Shown here one piece after another: positions 27,644 to 38,305 of a DNA stretch of 64,000 bases. Position numbers and translations under genes: made by a program. Source of the DNA: Veillonella rogosae JCM 15642 (lineage in GTDB: Bacteria > Bacillota > Negativicutes > Veillonellales > Veillonellaceae). The notes below the pieces were generated by a model. It saw only the letters and a list, made by a program, of their open reading frames with translations. It searched no databases and was not told the DNA's origin. Location of the stretch: the NCBI RefSeq assembly GCF_002959775.1, contig NZ_PPCX01000010.1, forward strand, positions 1 to 64,000, written 5' to 3'. The first letter of the stretch is position 1; every line of letters begins with the position of its first letter.

Positions 27644-28195
27644 CTATCTAATAGAGTTCGTTCTTAATAAAGATTTTTCTAATTCTTCTAAACGGCGAGC
27701 TACAGAGCCATCGATGCGTTTATCCCCTACTTGGATAATGATCCCCCCCATAATGGATGGATCTTGGCGCACGGATAAGATGACATCTTTTCCTGTAACC
27801 TCTCTTAGTTTAGCTTGTACAGATGATTCTACATCAGCTGTGATTGGTTCTGCCACAGTTACAGTAGCTTCCAAAATACCACGAGCTTCACGTGATTTTT
27901 GAATAAACGCTGCAATAGCTTCCGCTATATAACGATGACGTCCACGTTTAATCATCACATAGATAAAGTGTAGAGCCACTTTGTCGATACTAGATTCAAA
28001 GATTCTACCAACAAGTTTAATCTTCGCATCTTCAGTAACGATTGGATTTTCAAGGAATGAACGAAGTTCAGGCTGTTCTGCCATAACGGAAGCTACATAG
28101 CCTAATTGCTCCTCCATGAGTTCCAAATTATTTTGTTCTTGAGCTAATTCAAACATAGCCGAACCATATTTATCTGCTACAATTTCTATGCTCAT
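27644..28195 (-). CDS. atpH: ATP synthase F1 delta subunit
   Basis: 183 residues. Stator subunit linking F1 to the b subunits; the N-terminal helical bundle ends in [16 protein letters not shown] and the C-terminus carries [20 protein letters not shown], the family signature. Confidence 0.95.
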   Translation of the reverse strand: MSIEIVADKYGSAMFELAQEQNNLELMEEQLGYVASVMAEQPELRSFLENPIVTEDAKIKLVGRIFESSIDKVALHFIYVMIKRGRHRYIAEAIAAFIQKSREARGILEATVTVAEPITADVESSVQAKLREVTGKDVILSVRQDPSIMGGIIIQVGDKRIDGSVARRLEELEKSLLRTNSIR

Positions 28196-28199
28196 CGTA

Positions 28200-28697
28200 T
28201 CACAACCCTATCGTTTTACTATCAAGTTGACGAATAGCGTCTTCGATCAATTTTGTATTAGTTTCGCTGTTCATATCTTTAGCAACAACTTTACCAGCCA
28301 TAGCTACAGATAAGGAAACAACTTCATTGCGCAAGCTGTTCATAGCGCGATCGCGTTCAATAGCGATATCTTGACGAGCACGATTTTTTTCTTGTTCAAT
28401 TTGTTCACGTGCTGTCGCTAATTGTTCGCGTGTTGTATGTTCTGCTTCTTGAACTGCTTTTTCAACAATTTGTTGTGCTTCTTGACGTGCTTTAGCAATT
28501 TGAGCGGCATAATCAGCTTTAAAGCCCTCTGCCTCTACACGAGCTTTTTCTGCAGCTTCTAAGTCTTTAGCAATTCGTTCTTTACGTTCTGTCATCATAG
28601 CCAATAATGGTTTATATGCAAAACGAGCTAATAGCCAAACTAATATAAAAAAGTTCAACATTTGAGCAAGAATCGTTCCAAGGCTTAAGTCAACCAA
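28200..28697 (-). CDS. atpF: ATP synthase Fo b subunit
   Basis: 165 residues with a TTG start (AGGAGG upstream). One N-terminal membrane helix (about 6-24) followed by a long charged coiled coil (about 40-150) that forms the peripheral stalk. Confidence 0.95.
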   Translation of the reverse strand: MVDLSLGTILAQMLNFFILVWLLARFAYKPLLAMMTERKERIAKDLEAAEKARVEAEGFKADYAAQIAKARQEAQQIVEKAVQEAEHTTREQLATAREQIEQEKNRARQDIAIERDRAMNSLRNEVVSLSVAMAGKVVAKDMNSETNTKLIEDAIRQLDSKTIGL

Positions 28698-28715
28698 GGT
28701 TATTCCTCCTCGTTA

Positions 28716-29638
<923 letters not shown>

Positions 29639-29832
29639 GTTCTCAACCCCTTCCATAGACATAATAAAGAACTAATATATTTACAATAAATATAAATATA
29701 ATATATATGTATCATCATACATCGTTATAGATATATAATCAACACTTGAAAGGTAAACAATTCTAATTACTCATAAATGTATTGTGTATAATGCATTATT
29801 GGAATATATCTATAATTTAACACATCATTAGA

Positions 29833-30201
29833 TTAAAAATGTCGACTAAGCCACCAGTAAACAACATATAATGCGGGCTGAATAAGTGCCACACCAACAA
29901 ACATGCTAATAGCCTCTATACCGGGAATCTTTAATCCTAAGACTACTAATGAACCTACTAACATAAGACGCCATATCATCTGTCTACGAGCTTTACGAAC
30001 GGCTTTGTAAGGATCCCCGGATACAATGGATTGACCATGCAAAGCTAAACTTAGCAAGTAGAGTACCATTATAAAAATCCCCCAAAACCATCCCCATAGA
30101 TACTGTTCTAGGCCACATAAAACTTGTATTATACCGCCTAAAAAGGCAATAAAAAAACAAGTCAGCAGCACACGCACTATGAATTTTACATATTGATTCA
30201 T
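29833..30201 (-). CDS. atpI: ATP synthase subunit I (AtpI family)
   Basis: 122 residues with four predicted membrane helices (about 8-28, 34-52, 76-92, 97-117). AtpI proteins help assemble the c-ring. Assigned by topology and position: 10 bases after atpZ and 195 bases before atpB. The AT-rich 29639-29832 gap has no gene and may hold an internal promoter. Confidence 0.8.
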   Translation of the reverse strand: MNQYVKFIVRVLLTCFFIAFLGGIIQVLCGLEQYLWGWFWGIFIMVLYLLSLALHGQSIVSGDPYKAVRKARRQMIWRLMLVGSLVVLGLKIPGIEAISMFVGVALIQPALYVVYWWLSRHF

Positions 30202-30211
30202 ATATACCTCA

Positions 30212-30406
30212 CTACTTAACTTGTTTGTATAACATATAAAAACCTGTTATAGCTCCAATAAGACCAAATACAATCATACATAACGGTTCAGTTCTAAACC
30301 AACTATCCAGTGTATATCCAATCCAAATGAAACCACCTATACAGAAAACGAGTGTGAGCCCCGCTGATGTTGCCATAGCGAGGGCTTTCACAAGATCCTT
30401 ATCCAT
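30212..30406 (-). CDS. atpZ: AtpZ/F0F1-ATPase gene 1-type small membrane protein
   Basis: 64 residues from the ATG ending at 30406; an upstream TTG is unlikely. Two membrane helices (about 9-28 and 40-58) with the family pattern GGFIWIGYTLDSWF then GLIGAITGFYMLYK. AtpZ with AtpI forms an Mg/Ca-linked assembly factor in bacilli. One base separates it from the wecB stop. Confidence 0.85.
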   Translation of the reverse strand: MDKDLVKALAMATSAGLTLVFCIGGFIWIGYTLDSWFRTEPLCMIVFGLIGAITGFYMLYKQVK

Positions 30407-30407
30407 A

Positions 30408-31550
30408 TTATTTACCAAATCGTTCAGGACGATTAGGATCGCCTAAGAACTCATGGCGCAACGCTTGGATGATGCGTTCAGATGCTTTGCCGTCACCGTA
30501 AGGGTTAACGGAGTTAGACATCAATTTATAAGCTGCTGTATTGCTCAACAATTCATGAGCCGCTGCATGTACTGCATCTTTATCAGTACCTACTAGGCGA
30601 ACTGTACCAGCTTCAACAGCTTCAGGGCGTTCTGTTGTATCGCGCAATACGAGAACCGGTTTACCAAGGGCTGGCGCTTCCTCTTGAATCCCACCAGAAT
30701 CAGTAAGAATCAAATAAGATTTAGCCATTAAGTTCGCAAAGGGTTCATAATCAAGTGGATCGATTAAGGTAACACGTTCTACAGAACCAAGTTCCTCTTG
30801 CACCACTTGGCGAACCTTAGGATTCTTATGTACAGGGAACACAACTTGAATATCTTCAAATTCATTAATTAAATCGCGAATAGCTTGATATACGTGGCGC
30901 ATAGGCTCACCCAAGTTTTCACGGCGATGTGTAGTAACAAGAACTGTGCGTTTTTCAGGATCTAGACCATTAATAGCCGCATCGTCGAATACATAATTAT
31001 CTTGTACGGTTGTATCAAGGGCATCGATAACTGTATTACCTGTTACATATAGATGATCTGTATTGATATTTTCTTTCTTAAGATTGCTTTCAGAGCTAGA
31101 AGTCGGTGCAAAGTGATAGGTCGCAATAGAACCCGTCAATTTACGGTTCATTTCTTCTGGGAACGGAGAGTAAATATCACCAGTACGAAGGCCCGCTTCT
31201 ACATGGCCTACAGGAATCTCTTGATAGAAAGATGCCAAAGCACCTGCAAAGGTAGTTGTAGTATCACCATGAACGAGTACTACATCAGGTTTTGCTTCTT
31301 CTAGTACATCCTTAAGACCTAACAAGGCACGATTTGTCACATCGTACAAGGTTTGGCCTTGGCTCATAATATTTAAGTCGTAATCCGGGGTAATATTAAA
31401 CAAGTTTAGTACTTGGTCGAGCATATCACGATGTTGCGCTGTAACGGTTACAATCGGTTCCATATCTGGTGCTGCTTCTAATGCTTTCACAAGAGGAGCC
31501 ATCTTGATAGCCTCAGGTCTTGTACCAAAGATTGTCATAACTTTTAACAT
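30408..31550 (-). CDS. wecB: UDP-N-acetylglucosamine 2-epimerase (non-hydrolysing)
   Basis: 380 residues starting MLKVMTIFGTRPEAIKMAPL, with GGAGG five bases upstream; a longer in-frame start has no ribosome site. It interconverts UDP-GlcNAc and UDP-ManNAc for surface polysaccharides. Family motifs GTRPEA, VHGDTTTTFAGAL, HVEAGLRT, FPEEMNR, TDSGGIQEEAP are visible. It lies between wecA and the atp genes, with a terminator before it. Confidence 0.96.
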   Translation of the reverse strand: MLKVMTIFGTRPEAIKMAPLVKALEAAPDMEPIVTVTAQHRDMLDQVLNLFNITPDYDLNIMSQGQTLYDVTNRALLGLKDVLEEAKPDVVLVHGDTTTTFAGALASFYQEIPVGHVEAGLRTGDIYSPFPEEMNRKLTGSIATYHFAPTSSSESNLKKENINTDHLYVTGNTVIDALDTTVQDNYVFDDAAINGLDPEKRTVLVTTHRRENLGEPMRHVYQAIRDLINEFEDIQVVFPVHKNPKVRQVVQEELGSVERVTLIDPLDYEPFANLMAKSYLILTDSGGIQEEAPALGKPVLVLRDTTERPEAVEAGTVRLVGTDKDAVHAAAHELLSNTAAYKLMSNSVNPYGDGKASERIIQALRHEFLGDPNRPERFGK

Positions 31551-31573
31551 AGTTGCCTCCAACATAGTAGGAT

Positions 31574-31600
31574 AGAAAAAATGGGGCGCCAAGCGCCCCA
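31574..31600 (-). terminator. Terminator between wecA and wecB
   Basis: The GC-rich stem TGGGGCGC/GCGCCCCA (31582-31589, 31593-31600) with a 3-base loop is followed by TTTTTT on the minus strand. It begins eight bases after the wecA stop, so transcription of wecB and atp must rely on read-through or another promoter. Confidence 0.85.
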
Positions 31601-31607
31601 CATATGG

Positions 31608-32759
31608 TTATTCCTTATGGGAACCCTCTGATTCCTCTAAAGCTTTTGCCAATTCTTCACGATCAAAGGAAATAGTTTCATCTGAATCGCTGCGTTCAAT
31701 TGTAGGACGTGGTAATGGATGTCCAGCCGCATCACTATGGGTAATAACCCCAAGGCGACGAGCCACAAAAATACTGCCTAAGAAGATAACGAGTACCAAT
31801 GCAATACCAATCCAAGCATTGACCTCTGCTACGATGACGGACACGCCACCAAACAGAGCTGTTACGGCATACATCATTAGCACCGCTTGTTTTTGAGATA
31901 AACCTTGAGCTAACAAACGATGATGCACATGGCCTTTATCAGGCTTAAAAATTGGACGACCGCTAATTTTACGGCGTACGATAGCAAATAATGTATCTAG
32001 AATTGGTAAGCCAAGTACGATTGCAGGAACTACTAATGCAATAGTAGCTGCTGTTTTAACAGCACCCATTACAGAAATAGCTGCTAAAGTATAACCGAGG
32101 AGCATAGAACCCGTATCACCCATGAAAATTTTCGCTGGGTTAAAGTTATACCGCAAGAACCCTACTGTTGCACCTGCAAGTGCAAGAGATATACATGCTA
32201 AGTCAGTTTGACCAAGTTGTAATGTCATCGCACATACAGCAATACAAGCAATGAAGGAAATACCTGCTGCCAACCCATCAAGGCCATCGATGAGGTTTAC
32301 AATATTCGTAAAGCCTACAATCCAGAAGATCGTCAATGGAGCTGCCCAATATTTAAGGTATACTACCCCACCCCAAGGAAGGTTGATGAAATCTACACGA
32401 ATATCATAAGCCACCAAAATAGCGGCTGCTATGATTTGGCCCATTAACTTAGTTTTTGGCTCAATCTGTTTAATATCATCCCAAATGCCAACAAGCACAA
32501 GAATAACAGTACCAAGTACAAAGCCAAATAATTTATGATCATGCGGGATAGATCCATTAAAGAGGACCGACCCGACATAACCGAGAAAGATTGCTAATCC
32601 ACCAAGTCGTGGAATCGCGCCATGATGCACCTTACGGGCATCTGGTTTATCTATTGCCCCGACGGCAACGGCAAAGCGTTTCACCAAAGGGGTTAGTGCA
32701 AAGGTTATGATGAGCGCTAGAGCAAAGGCCCATACATAATCGAGCACATAATCACTCAT
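31608..32759 (-). CDS. wecA: Undecaprenyl-phosphate GlcNAc-1-phosphate transferase (WecA/TagO type)
   Basis: 383 residues, about eleven membrane helices. Moves GlcNAc-1-P (or a related sugar phosphate) onto undecaprenyl phosphate to start polymer synthesis. Motifs: DKPDARKVHHGAIPRLGGLA (about 38-57), GIWDD, NIVNLIDGLDGLAAG and the cytoplasmic KPDKGHVHHRLL. The C-terminal 40 residues are charged and poorly conserved. With wecB it suggests an O-antigen or enterobacterial-common-antigen-like glycan. Confidence 0.93.
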   Translation of the reverse strand: MSDYVLDYVWAFALALIITFALTPLVKRFAVAVGAIDKPDARKVHHGAIPRLGGLAIFLGYVGSVLFNGSIPHDHKLFGFVLGTVILVLVGIWDDIKQIEPKTKLMGQIIAAAILVAYDIRVDFINLPWGGVVYLKYWAAPLTIFWIVGFTNIVNLIDGLDGLAAGISFIACIAVCAMTLQLGQTDLACISLALAGATVGFLRYNFNPAKIFMGDTGSMLLGYTLAAISVMGAVKTAATIALVVPAIVLGLPILDTLFAIVRRKISGRPIFKPDKGHVHHRLLAQGLSQKQAVLMMYAVTALFGGVSVIVAEVNAWIGIALVLVIFLGSIFVARRLGVITHSDAAGHPLPRPTIERSDSDETISFDREELAKALEESEGSHKE

Positions 32760-32793
32760 AAGACACCTCCAACAACTAGGTTGAAAAACGGGA

Positions 32794-34116
32794 TTAGTTC
32801 GTTAAGCTACGAATAGGTGCAGGAATACGACCACCACGGGCGATGAACTCAGCAGCACTATATGGACTCACTTCAATAATTGGAGCGTAACCTAAAAGGC
32901 CACCAAATTCAACAACCTCACCTACTGTTTTTCCAGGTACAGGAATTACACGAACCGCAGTTGTCTTATTATTAATCATACCAATAGCTGATTCATCGGC
33001 AATAATAGCAGAAATTGTATCAGCCGTTGTATCACCAGGAATAGCGATCATATCGAGACCTACGGAGCATACACATGTCATAGCCTCTAATTTATCAAGT
33101 GTCAAACTGCCACAAGATACAGCATCAATCATGCCCGCATCTTCAGATACTGGGATAAATGCACCACTGAGACCACCAACGTGAGAGGACGCCATAAGGC
33201 CGCCTTTTTTCACTGCATCATTCAATAATGCAAGGGCTGCCGTAGTGCCGTGACATCCACAAGAGGACAAGCCCATTTCTTCAAGAACGTGAGCTACAGA
33301 GTCACCTACAGCAGGTGTTGGCGCCAAGGACAAGTCGATAATACCAAATGGTTTACCAAGACGACGAGATGCCTCTTGTGCTACCAATTGGCCTACACGA
33401 GTAATTTTGAAAGCAGTACGTTTAATGGTTTCTGCTACAACATCAAAGGATTGTCCACGAACAGATTCAAGAGCATGTTTAACAACACCTGGGCCAGATA
33501 CGCCTACAGAAATAGCGCTATCCCCTTCTGTAACACCGAAGAAGGCACCCGCCATAAACGGATTATCTTCAACAGGATTACAGAAAATAACTAGCTTAGC
33601 ACAACCAAGAGCATCATTATCCTTTGTGAGCTCAGCAGTTTTTTTAACGATGATACCCATGTCACGTACTGCATCCATGTTGATACCAGTTTTAGTAGAA
33701 CCTACTGCAACGGAGCTACATACGATATCCGTCGTTGCTAATGCTTCAGGAATAGAGTCAATCAAAATGCGGTCAGCTCGTGTAGCTCCCTTTGTTACAA
33801 GGGCAGAGAAACCGCCGATAAAGTTAACCCCTACGGCCTTCGCGGCGCAATCCATAGCTTCCGCTACAGGAACATAAGATGTTAGATCACTACCACCAGC
33901 CACTAAAGAAATTGGCGTTACAGAAATACGCTTGTTGATGATAGGAATACCGAACTCGCGCTCAATATCTTCACCTGTAGATACAAGATGTTCTGCCTCT
34001 TTTGTAATGCGATCATAAATGCGATCACATAGCTCTTTACCAGAGCTAGACGCGCATTCTAACAAGCTAATCCCCATCGTAATCGTACGAACGTCAAGCT
34101 TGTTATCGTGAATCAT
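32794..34116 (-). CDS. PFL-family (UPF0210/DUF711) protein, N-terminus short
   Basis: 440 residues. A conserved, biochemically uncharacterised family usually encoded next to an ACT-domain protein, as here. Motifs: [20 protein letters not shown] near the start, [28 protein letters not shown] and [18 protein letters not shown]. Relatives have about eight more residues before the ETxxMIxxxxLD segment; here only ATG 34116 can serve as start, it has no clear ribosome site, and the frame upstream is open without a start codon back to TGA at 34156-34158. See the note on the ACT/PFL junction. Confidence 0.88.
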   Translation of the reverse strand: MIHDNKLDVRTITMGISLLECASSSGKELCDRIYDRITKEAEHLVSTGEDIEREFGIPIINKRISVTPISLVAGGSDLTSYVPVAEAMDCAAKAVGVNFIGGFSALVTKGATRADRILIDSIPEALATTDIVCSSVAVGSTKTGINMDAVRDMGIIVKKTAELTKDNDALGCAKLVIFCNPVEDNPFMAGAFFGVTEGDSAISVGVSGPGVVKHALESVRGQSFDVVAETIKRTAFKITRVGQLVAQEASRRLGKPFGIIDLSLAPTPAVGDSVAHVLEEMGLSSCGCHGTTAALALLNDAVKKGGLMASSHVGGLSGAFIPVSEDAGMIDAVSCGSLTLDKLEAMTCVCSVGLDMIAIPGDTTADTISAIIADESAIGMINNKTTAVRVIPVPGKTVGEVVEFGGLLGYAPIIEVSPYSAAEFIARGGRIPAPIRSLTN

Positions 34117-34127
34117 CTGATTCGTTT

Positions 34128-34313
34128 CTAAAAAGATGTAAGGTTTTTCATATCCTCAGACTTTGTTTCACACATCATAATCATATTGAAAACGCCATCA
34201 AGAATGGTTTGATTAATAGACATAATGTTTACACCGTGGTCAGCAAGTACTGTACTAACCCCAGCTATGATACCAACGCGGTCAACGCCGACAACGGTAA
34301 CAACTAACTTCAT
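34128..34313 (-). CDS. ACT-domain protein (UPF0237-like), C-terminally short
   Basis: 61 residues from the ATG ending at 34313 (AAGGTGAT upstream). The first ~50 residues are a clear ACT fold ([34 protein letters not shown]). Family members have about 90 residues; the last third is missing because the frame hits TAG at 34128-34130, right after a run of five T. The partner PFL-family gene begins 11 bases later in the -1 frame. Ligand-sensing role presumed from the fold. Confidence 0.8.
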   Translation of the reverse strand: MKLVVTVVGVDRVGIIAGVSTVLADHGVNIMSINQTILDGVFNMIMMCETKSEDMKNLTSF

Positions 34314-34382
34314 AACATCACCTTTTCTAAGCACTACAAACTATATAGCCAATATAGGGCATTCAATAAACTATATTAATAT

Positions 34383-34391
34383 ATTATATCA
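34383..34391 (-). promoter_or_regulatory. Probable promoter of the ACT-PFL-wec cluster
   Basis: Minus-strand TGATATAAT, an extended -10, about 70 bases upstream of the ACT gene. No good -35. The same TGTGATATAAT string occurs at two other promoters in this window. Confidence 0.45.
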
Positions 34392-34427
34392 CATTTATTA
34401 CTTTTAGACGGTGAAATCTTTATGAGA

Positions 34428-36065
34428 TTACACTTCGTCAGACAATGCGGCTGTAACAATTTCTTCACCCGCCGTTAAAAGTGCAATAAGACCTTTATCC
34501 CCTTTATAGCTTTCACCATAAATTTTATACAAGTCTTCAGTGCCAGAAGGACGAGCCACAAACCAACCTGTTTCCGTTTCTACACGAACGCCATCGATAG
34601 GCATATCATTGTACAAGGACGTAGTGCGTACATTCGTAATAGTATCTCCATCGACCTCTGTAGCCGTAATAGAACTTGCATTTAACTGTTTCAACTTAGC
34701 CTTGGCTGCCTTCGTACAAGCCGCATCAATACGACCAAAACGAGGGTCTCCACAACCTTCAACAATGTTGTTATATAGTCTATCTACAGTAGCGCCCATT
34801 ACAGCGTACATTTCCATGGCCAATAGAGCCATTACCATACCATCTTTATCGGTAGTCCATACGGTACCGTCTTTTTTAAGGAACGATGCACCTGCGGATT
34901 CTTCACCGCCTATACCAATCTCACCGTCAAATAATAGAGAGCTGAAATATTTAAAACCTACAGGCACTTCATAAACAGGAACGTCTTTGATGGCTGCCCA
35001 TTTGTCAATCATGGTGGTACAAACAACGGTTTTACCAACCCCTTTATCTGTCCAACCACGGGTTGTAAACAGATAATCTGCCGCAGTTACAAGGAATGCA
35101 TTTGGAGAGGTAAGGCCATACGCACTAACGATACCATAGCGGTCATAATCAGGATCATTACCTACGGCAAGATCATAGTTACCGATTTGTTTAATAACAT
35201 CGGCCATGGCATATTCAGAGGAGCAATCCATGCGAACCTTGCCATCATGGTCATACGTCATAAAGCTGAACGTTGGATCGTACTCATCGTTGATAATATC
35301 CATATTGAGATTATAGCGCTCTTTAATAGCACGCCAGTAACCGAGGCCACTACCACCTAAGGCATTAACAAGAACTTTCGGTTTAGCACTTTGAATGGCT
35401 TCCATGTTAATAATAGAAGATAATTCTTCTACGTATAAACCTTTATAATCATATGGAATTTGTTGGTCTGGTTCAATATTATCAATGCTAATCCGTTTGA
35501 AACCTTCTAATTCGCAGTAGGCACGCACATATTCATTAGCACGAGTTTCAATCCATTTTGTAATGAGCGTGTCTGCTGGACCACCATTCGTCGCGTTATA
35601 CTTGATACCACCATTATCTGGAGGATTATGGGATGGTGTGATAACAATACCATCCGCCTTATGATCGTGGCTTTCATTATAACGAATAATCGCGCGAGAT
35701 ACAGATGGAGTCGGTACGAAATCCATATCCGCATCAACCATAGCCGTCACGCCATTACCAGCGAGCACCTCTAGCACAGTCACAAGAGCTGGCTGTGACA
35801 ATGCATGTGTATCTTGCCCAACAAAGAGCGGACCAGTAGCGCCAAATTGCCCACGCCCATCACAAATAGCCTGCGTAATAGCCGCCACATGTAAATCGGT
35901 GAAAGTCCCATTTAAAGATGTACCACGATGACCAGATGTGCCAAAAGATACGAGTTGTGTCGGATCTGTAATATCCGGTGCATTATCAAAATAAGCATCC
36001 ACAAGGGTTTGCACATCAATAATATCTTGTTCTTGTACAGGCGTACCTGCTAATTTGTGAGCCAT
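34428..36065 (-). CDS. pgm: Phosphoglucomutase (alpha-D-glucose phosphate-specific)
   Basis: 545 residues, AGGAGG before the ATG. Interconverts glucose-1-P and glucose-6-P. The phosphoserine loop is ITPSHNPP (about 144-151), the metal loop DPDYDRYG (about 300-307), and the sugar-binding GGEESAGASF (about 388-397); the C-terminal phosphate site is VARPSGTEDLYK. FGTSGHRGTS near residue 44 is the SGxRG-type opening of the long Pgm group. Length is normal for this subgroup. Confidence 0.96.
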   Translation of the reverse strand: MAHKLAGTPVQEQDIIDVQTLVDAYFDNAPDITDPTQLVSFGTSGHRGTSLNGTFTDLHVAAITQAICDGRGQFGATGPLFVGQDTHALSQPALVTVLEVLAGNGVTAMVDADMDFVPTPSVSRAIIRYNESHDHKADGIVITPSHNPPDNGGIKYNATNGGPADTLITKWIETRANEYVRAYCELEGFKRISIDNIEPDQQIPYDYKGLYVEELSSIINMEAIQSAKPKVLVNALGGSGLGYWRAIKERYNLNMDIINDEYDPTFSFMTYDHDGKVRMDCSSEYAMADVIKQIGNYDLAVGNDPDYDRYGIVSAYGLTSPNAFLVTAADYLFTTRGWTDKGVGKTVVCTTMIDKWAAIKDVPVYEVPVGFKYFSSLLFDGEIGIGGEESAGASFLKKDGTVWTTDKDGMVMALLAMEMYAVMGATVDRLYNNIVEGCGDPRFGRIDAACTKAAKAKLKQLNASSITATEVDGDTITNVRTTSLYNDMPIDGVRVETETGWFVARPSGTEDLYKIYGESYKGDKGLIALLTAGEEIVTAALSDEV

Positions 36066-36270
36066 AGGAACCTCCTAACCTCATCATGAGAGACTCTCTC
36101 TGGAATTATTAATTTTATATGTTTACAATCAGATACGAGTAATTTACAAAATGTATATAACATTCATAAAACATTATATTTACACATAATTAATATAAGA
36201 TGACAACGAACAACAATTTCAATAAAAAATGTTATTTATATTTGTCATTTTTACTTCTTATAGGTTGTTT

Positions 36271-37203
36271 TTATTTGTTATCAGTCGCAACAGCAGTAGC
36301 ATCTTGAGCTATTGTGCCTTGTGCTTTCAACTGATTGGTTACCTCAGTTGGCAAAATAGGCCGAGTAAAACCTTGACCAATAACCTCTTGAGCATCGGTA
36401 ATCAAGATAAATACATTGGGATCTGCTGCTTCAATAACTTCTTTCAATTTATTGACTTGTAATAGGTTAACTGCGACCATAACAATATTTTTTGGCGTTC
36501 GAGTATAGGCCCCAACACCTTCGATGATCGTCGCTCCACGTCCTACCTTGTTGATGATACATTCGCAAATCTCATCGGTACGATAGGTGATGATGAAAGC
36601 AACCTTTCGTTGGTTGAAACCAATGACAACCTTATTGGTAATAATAGTATATACATACACACTAATAAGTGTTACCGCTACTGCTTCAAGACCGACAACG
36701 CTTACAGCAGCTAATAGAACGGCACAGTTGATGGCACTATTAATGGAACCCATTTGAAGGCCATAATATTTTCGAACGATAAGAGCAATTGGATCAAGAC
36801 CACCTGTATTGCCACCTACACGGTAGACAATACCAAGGCCTACACCAGTCGTAATACCGGCCATCATAGAACTCAACAACGGATCCTTAATAATCATGTC
36901 ATACTGCAGGAAATTAAAGAAATCAATCATCCAAGATAACATGAGTGTGCCGTATAGCGTCTTTACTACGACACGCGTACCAAGCCATTTCCAAGCAGCC
37001 CAGAATATTGGAATATTTAAAATCACATTCCAAGAACCAACGGATAAGCCCGTTACATAATATAAAATCAAACCGACCCCACTAATACCAGTACTAACTA
37101 GTTTATGGGGCAATACAAAAGCATCAATACCGGCACCAAATATGGCACATCCAACGGCGACCATAAGGCATTGATACACAACATCTTTATACTTGGCGAA
37201 CAT
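36271..37203 (-). CDS. YitT-family membrane protein (DUF161/DUF2179)
   Basis: 310 residues from the ATG ending at 37203 (GGAGGGAG upstream). Five or six membrane helices in the first ~190 residues (GVGLILYYVTGLSVGSWNVI, GNTGGLDPIALIV), then a soluble DUF2179 domain (about 205-290: AFIITYRTDEICECIINKVG, GVGAYTRTPKNIVMVAVNLL). Role unknown in general. It faces ispE divergently; no clear terminator is seen in the AT-rich 36066-36270 gap downstream. Confidence 0.9.
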   Translation of the reverse strand: MFAKYKDVVYQCLMVAVGCAIFGAGIDAFVLPHKLVSTGISGVGLILYYVTGLSVGSWNVILNIPIFWAAWKWLGTRVVVKTLYGTLMLSWMIDFFNFLQYDMIIKDPLLSSMMAGITTGVGLGIVYRVGGNTGGLDPIALIVRKYYGLQMGSINSAINCAVLLAAVSVVGLEAVAVTLISVYVYTIITNKVVIGFNQRKVAFIITYRTDEICECIINKVGRGATIIEGVGAYTRTPKNIVMVAVNLLQVNKLKEVIEAADPNVFILITDAQEVIGQGFTRPILPTEVTNQLKAQGTIAQDATAVATDNK

Positions 37204-37408
37204 AGCTCCCTCCAAATTGCTATTTCACTATAAATATTCTATAATGAACTAACTAAACTATACGCTATTTACAATACTGTTAAGAATCGAACAACATGTG
37301 TATACAAAATCATCATAAACCACTTAATGGTTATTTTCAATCACTTTATAACAGTATAAAATAAACATATAAACTGCATATATTATGTACATTATGAACG
37401 AGGCTATT

Positions 37409-38305
37409 ATGAGTAAAAGTTTTGAGCAACTCGGTTGCAGTAAAATCAACATCGGTCTGGCTATTACGGGTAAGCGTGATGACGGCTACCACGATATCGA
37501 TTCCATTTTCCAATCCATTCGTCTTAGCGACTCTATTTATTTTGCTAAACACCATTCCGTAGTGTTTTCTGGAGGTGCTCCAGAGTTGCCAGACTATATG
37601 CAAAAACTGGTAACCTACGACGAAGACAATTTAGCGCTCAAAGCGTTACGCGCAGTACAAGCCTATACAGGTTGTAAGGCAGGTGCTGCTATTCATTTAT
37701 TAAAACGCATTCCTATTCAAGCAGGTCTCGGCGGTGGCAGTGCAGATGCAGCAGCCATGCTATTAGGCCTCAATCGCTTCTGGGACTTACGCCTCACGCA
37801 AGAGGAGCTGTTAAAAATCGGTGCCACCCTCGGCTCTGACGTACCATTTCTATTGCAAGGTGGTACAGCACGCGGCACAGGTCGCGGCGAAATACTAACC
37901 TATAAACAATCGCCAGAACCGCACTGGTTATTACTCGTTAAACCAAAGGTATCTGTTTCTACAGCAGCTGCTTATGGTCGCTTTAACGGTAAATCAGAAG
38001 CTACTAAGAAAACAATTGATACCGTATTAAGCCACGTTGAAAACAACGACTTGACATCTGCTTTCACTAGTAGCGCCAATACCTTTGAAGAACTATTATT
38101 CCCAGATCACGAAGAACTTGTAATCTGTAAAGAGTTCTTTACAAGCCGTGGATACCCAACCATCATGACTGGCAGCGGTCCAACGATGGTAGTATTACTT
38201 AATAAACCAATGGAGGCATTACAGCTCCAAGAGGAAATTAAAGCAGCTGGCCACGATTGGCTTTCCCTCATTAGTAAAACATGTACACAGGAGGACTTAC
38301 CATGA
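37409..38305 (+). CDS. ispE: 4-diphosphocytidyl-2-C-methyl-D-erythritol kinase
   Basis: 298 residues from the ATG at 37409 (GAGG upstream), two earlier in-frame ATGs lack a site. GHMP kinase of the non-mevalonate isoprenoid pathway. Motifs: KINIGLAITGKRDDGYHD at the N-terminus, the ATP-binding IPIQAGLGGGSADAAAML (about 108-125) and the C-terminal MTGSGPTMVVL. It overlaps the gntR start by four bases. Confidence 0.94.
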   Translation: MSKSFEQLGCSKINIGLAITGKRDDGYHDIDSIFQSIRLSDSIYFAKHHSVVFSGGAPELPDYMQKLVTYDEDNLALKALRAVQAYTGCKAGAAIHLLKRIPIQAGLGGGSADAAAMLLGLNRFWDLRLTQEELLKIGATLGSDVPFLLQGGTARGTGRGEILTYKQSPEPHWLLLVKPKVSVSTAAAYGRFNGKSEATKKTIDTVLSHVENNDLTSAFTSSANTFEELLFPDHEELVICKEFFTSRGYPTIMTGSGPTMVVLLNKPMEALQLQEEIKAAGHDWLSLISKTCTQEDLP

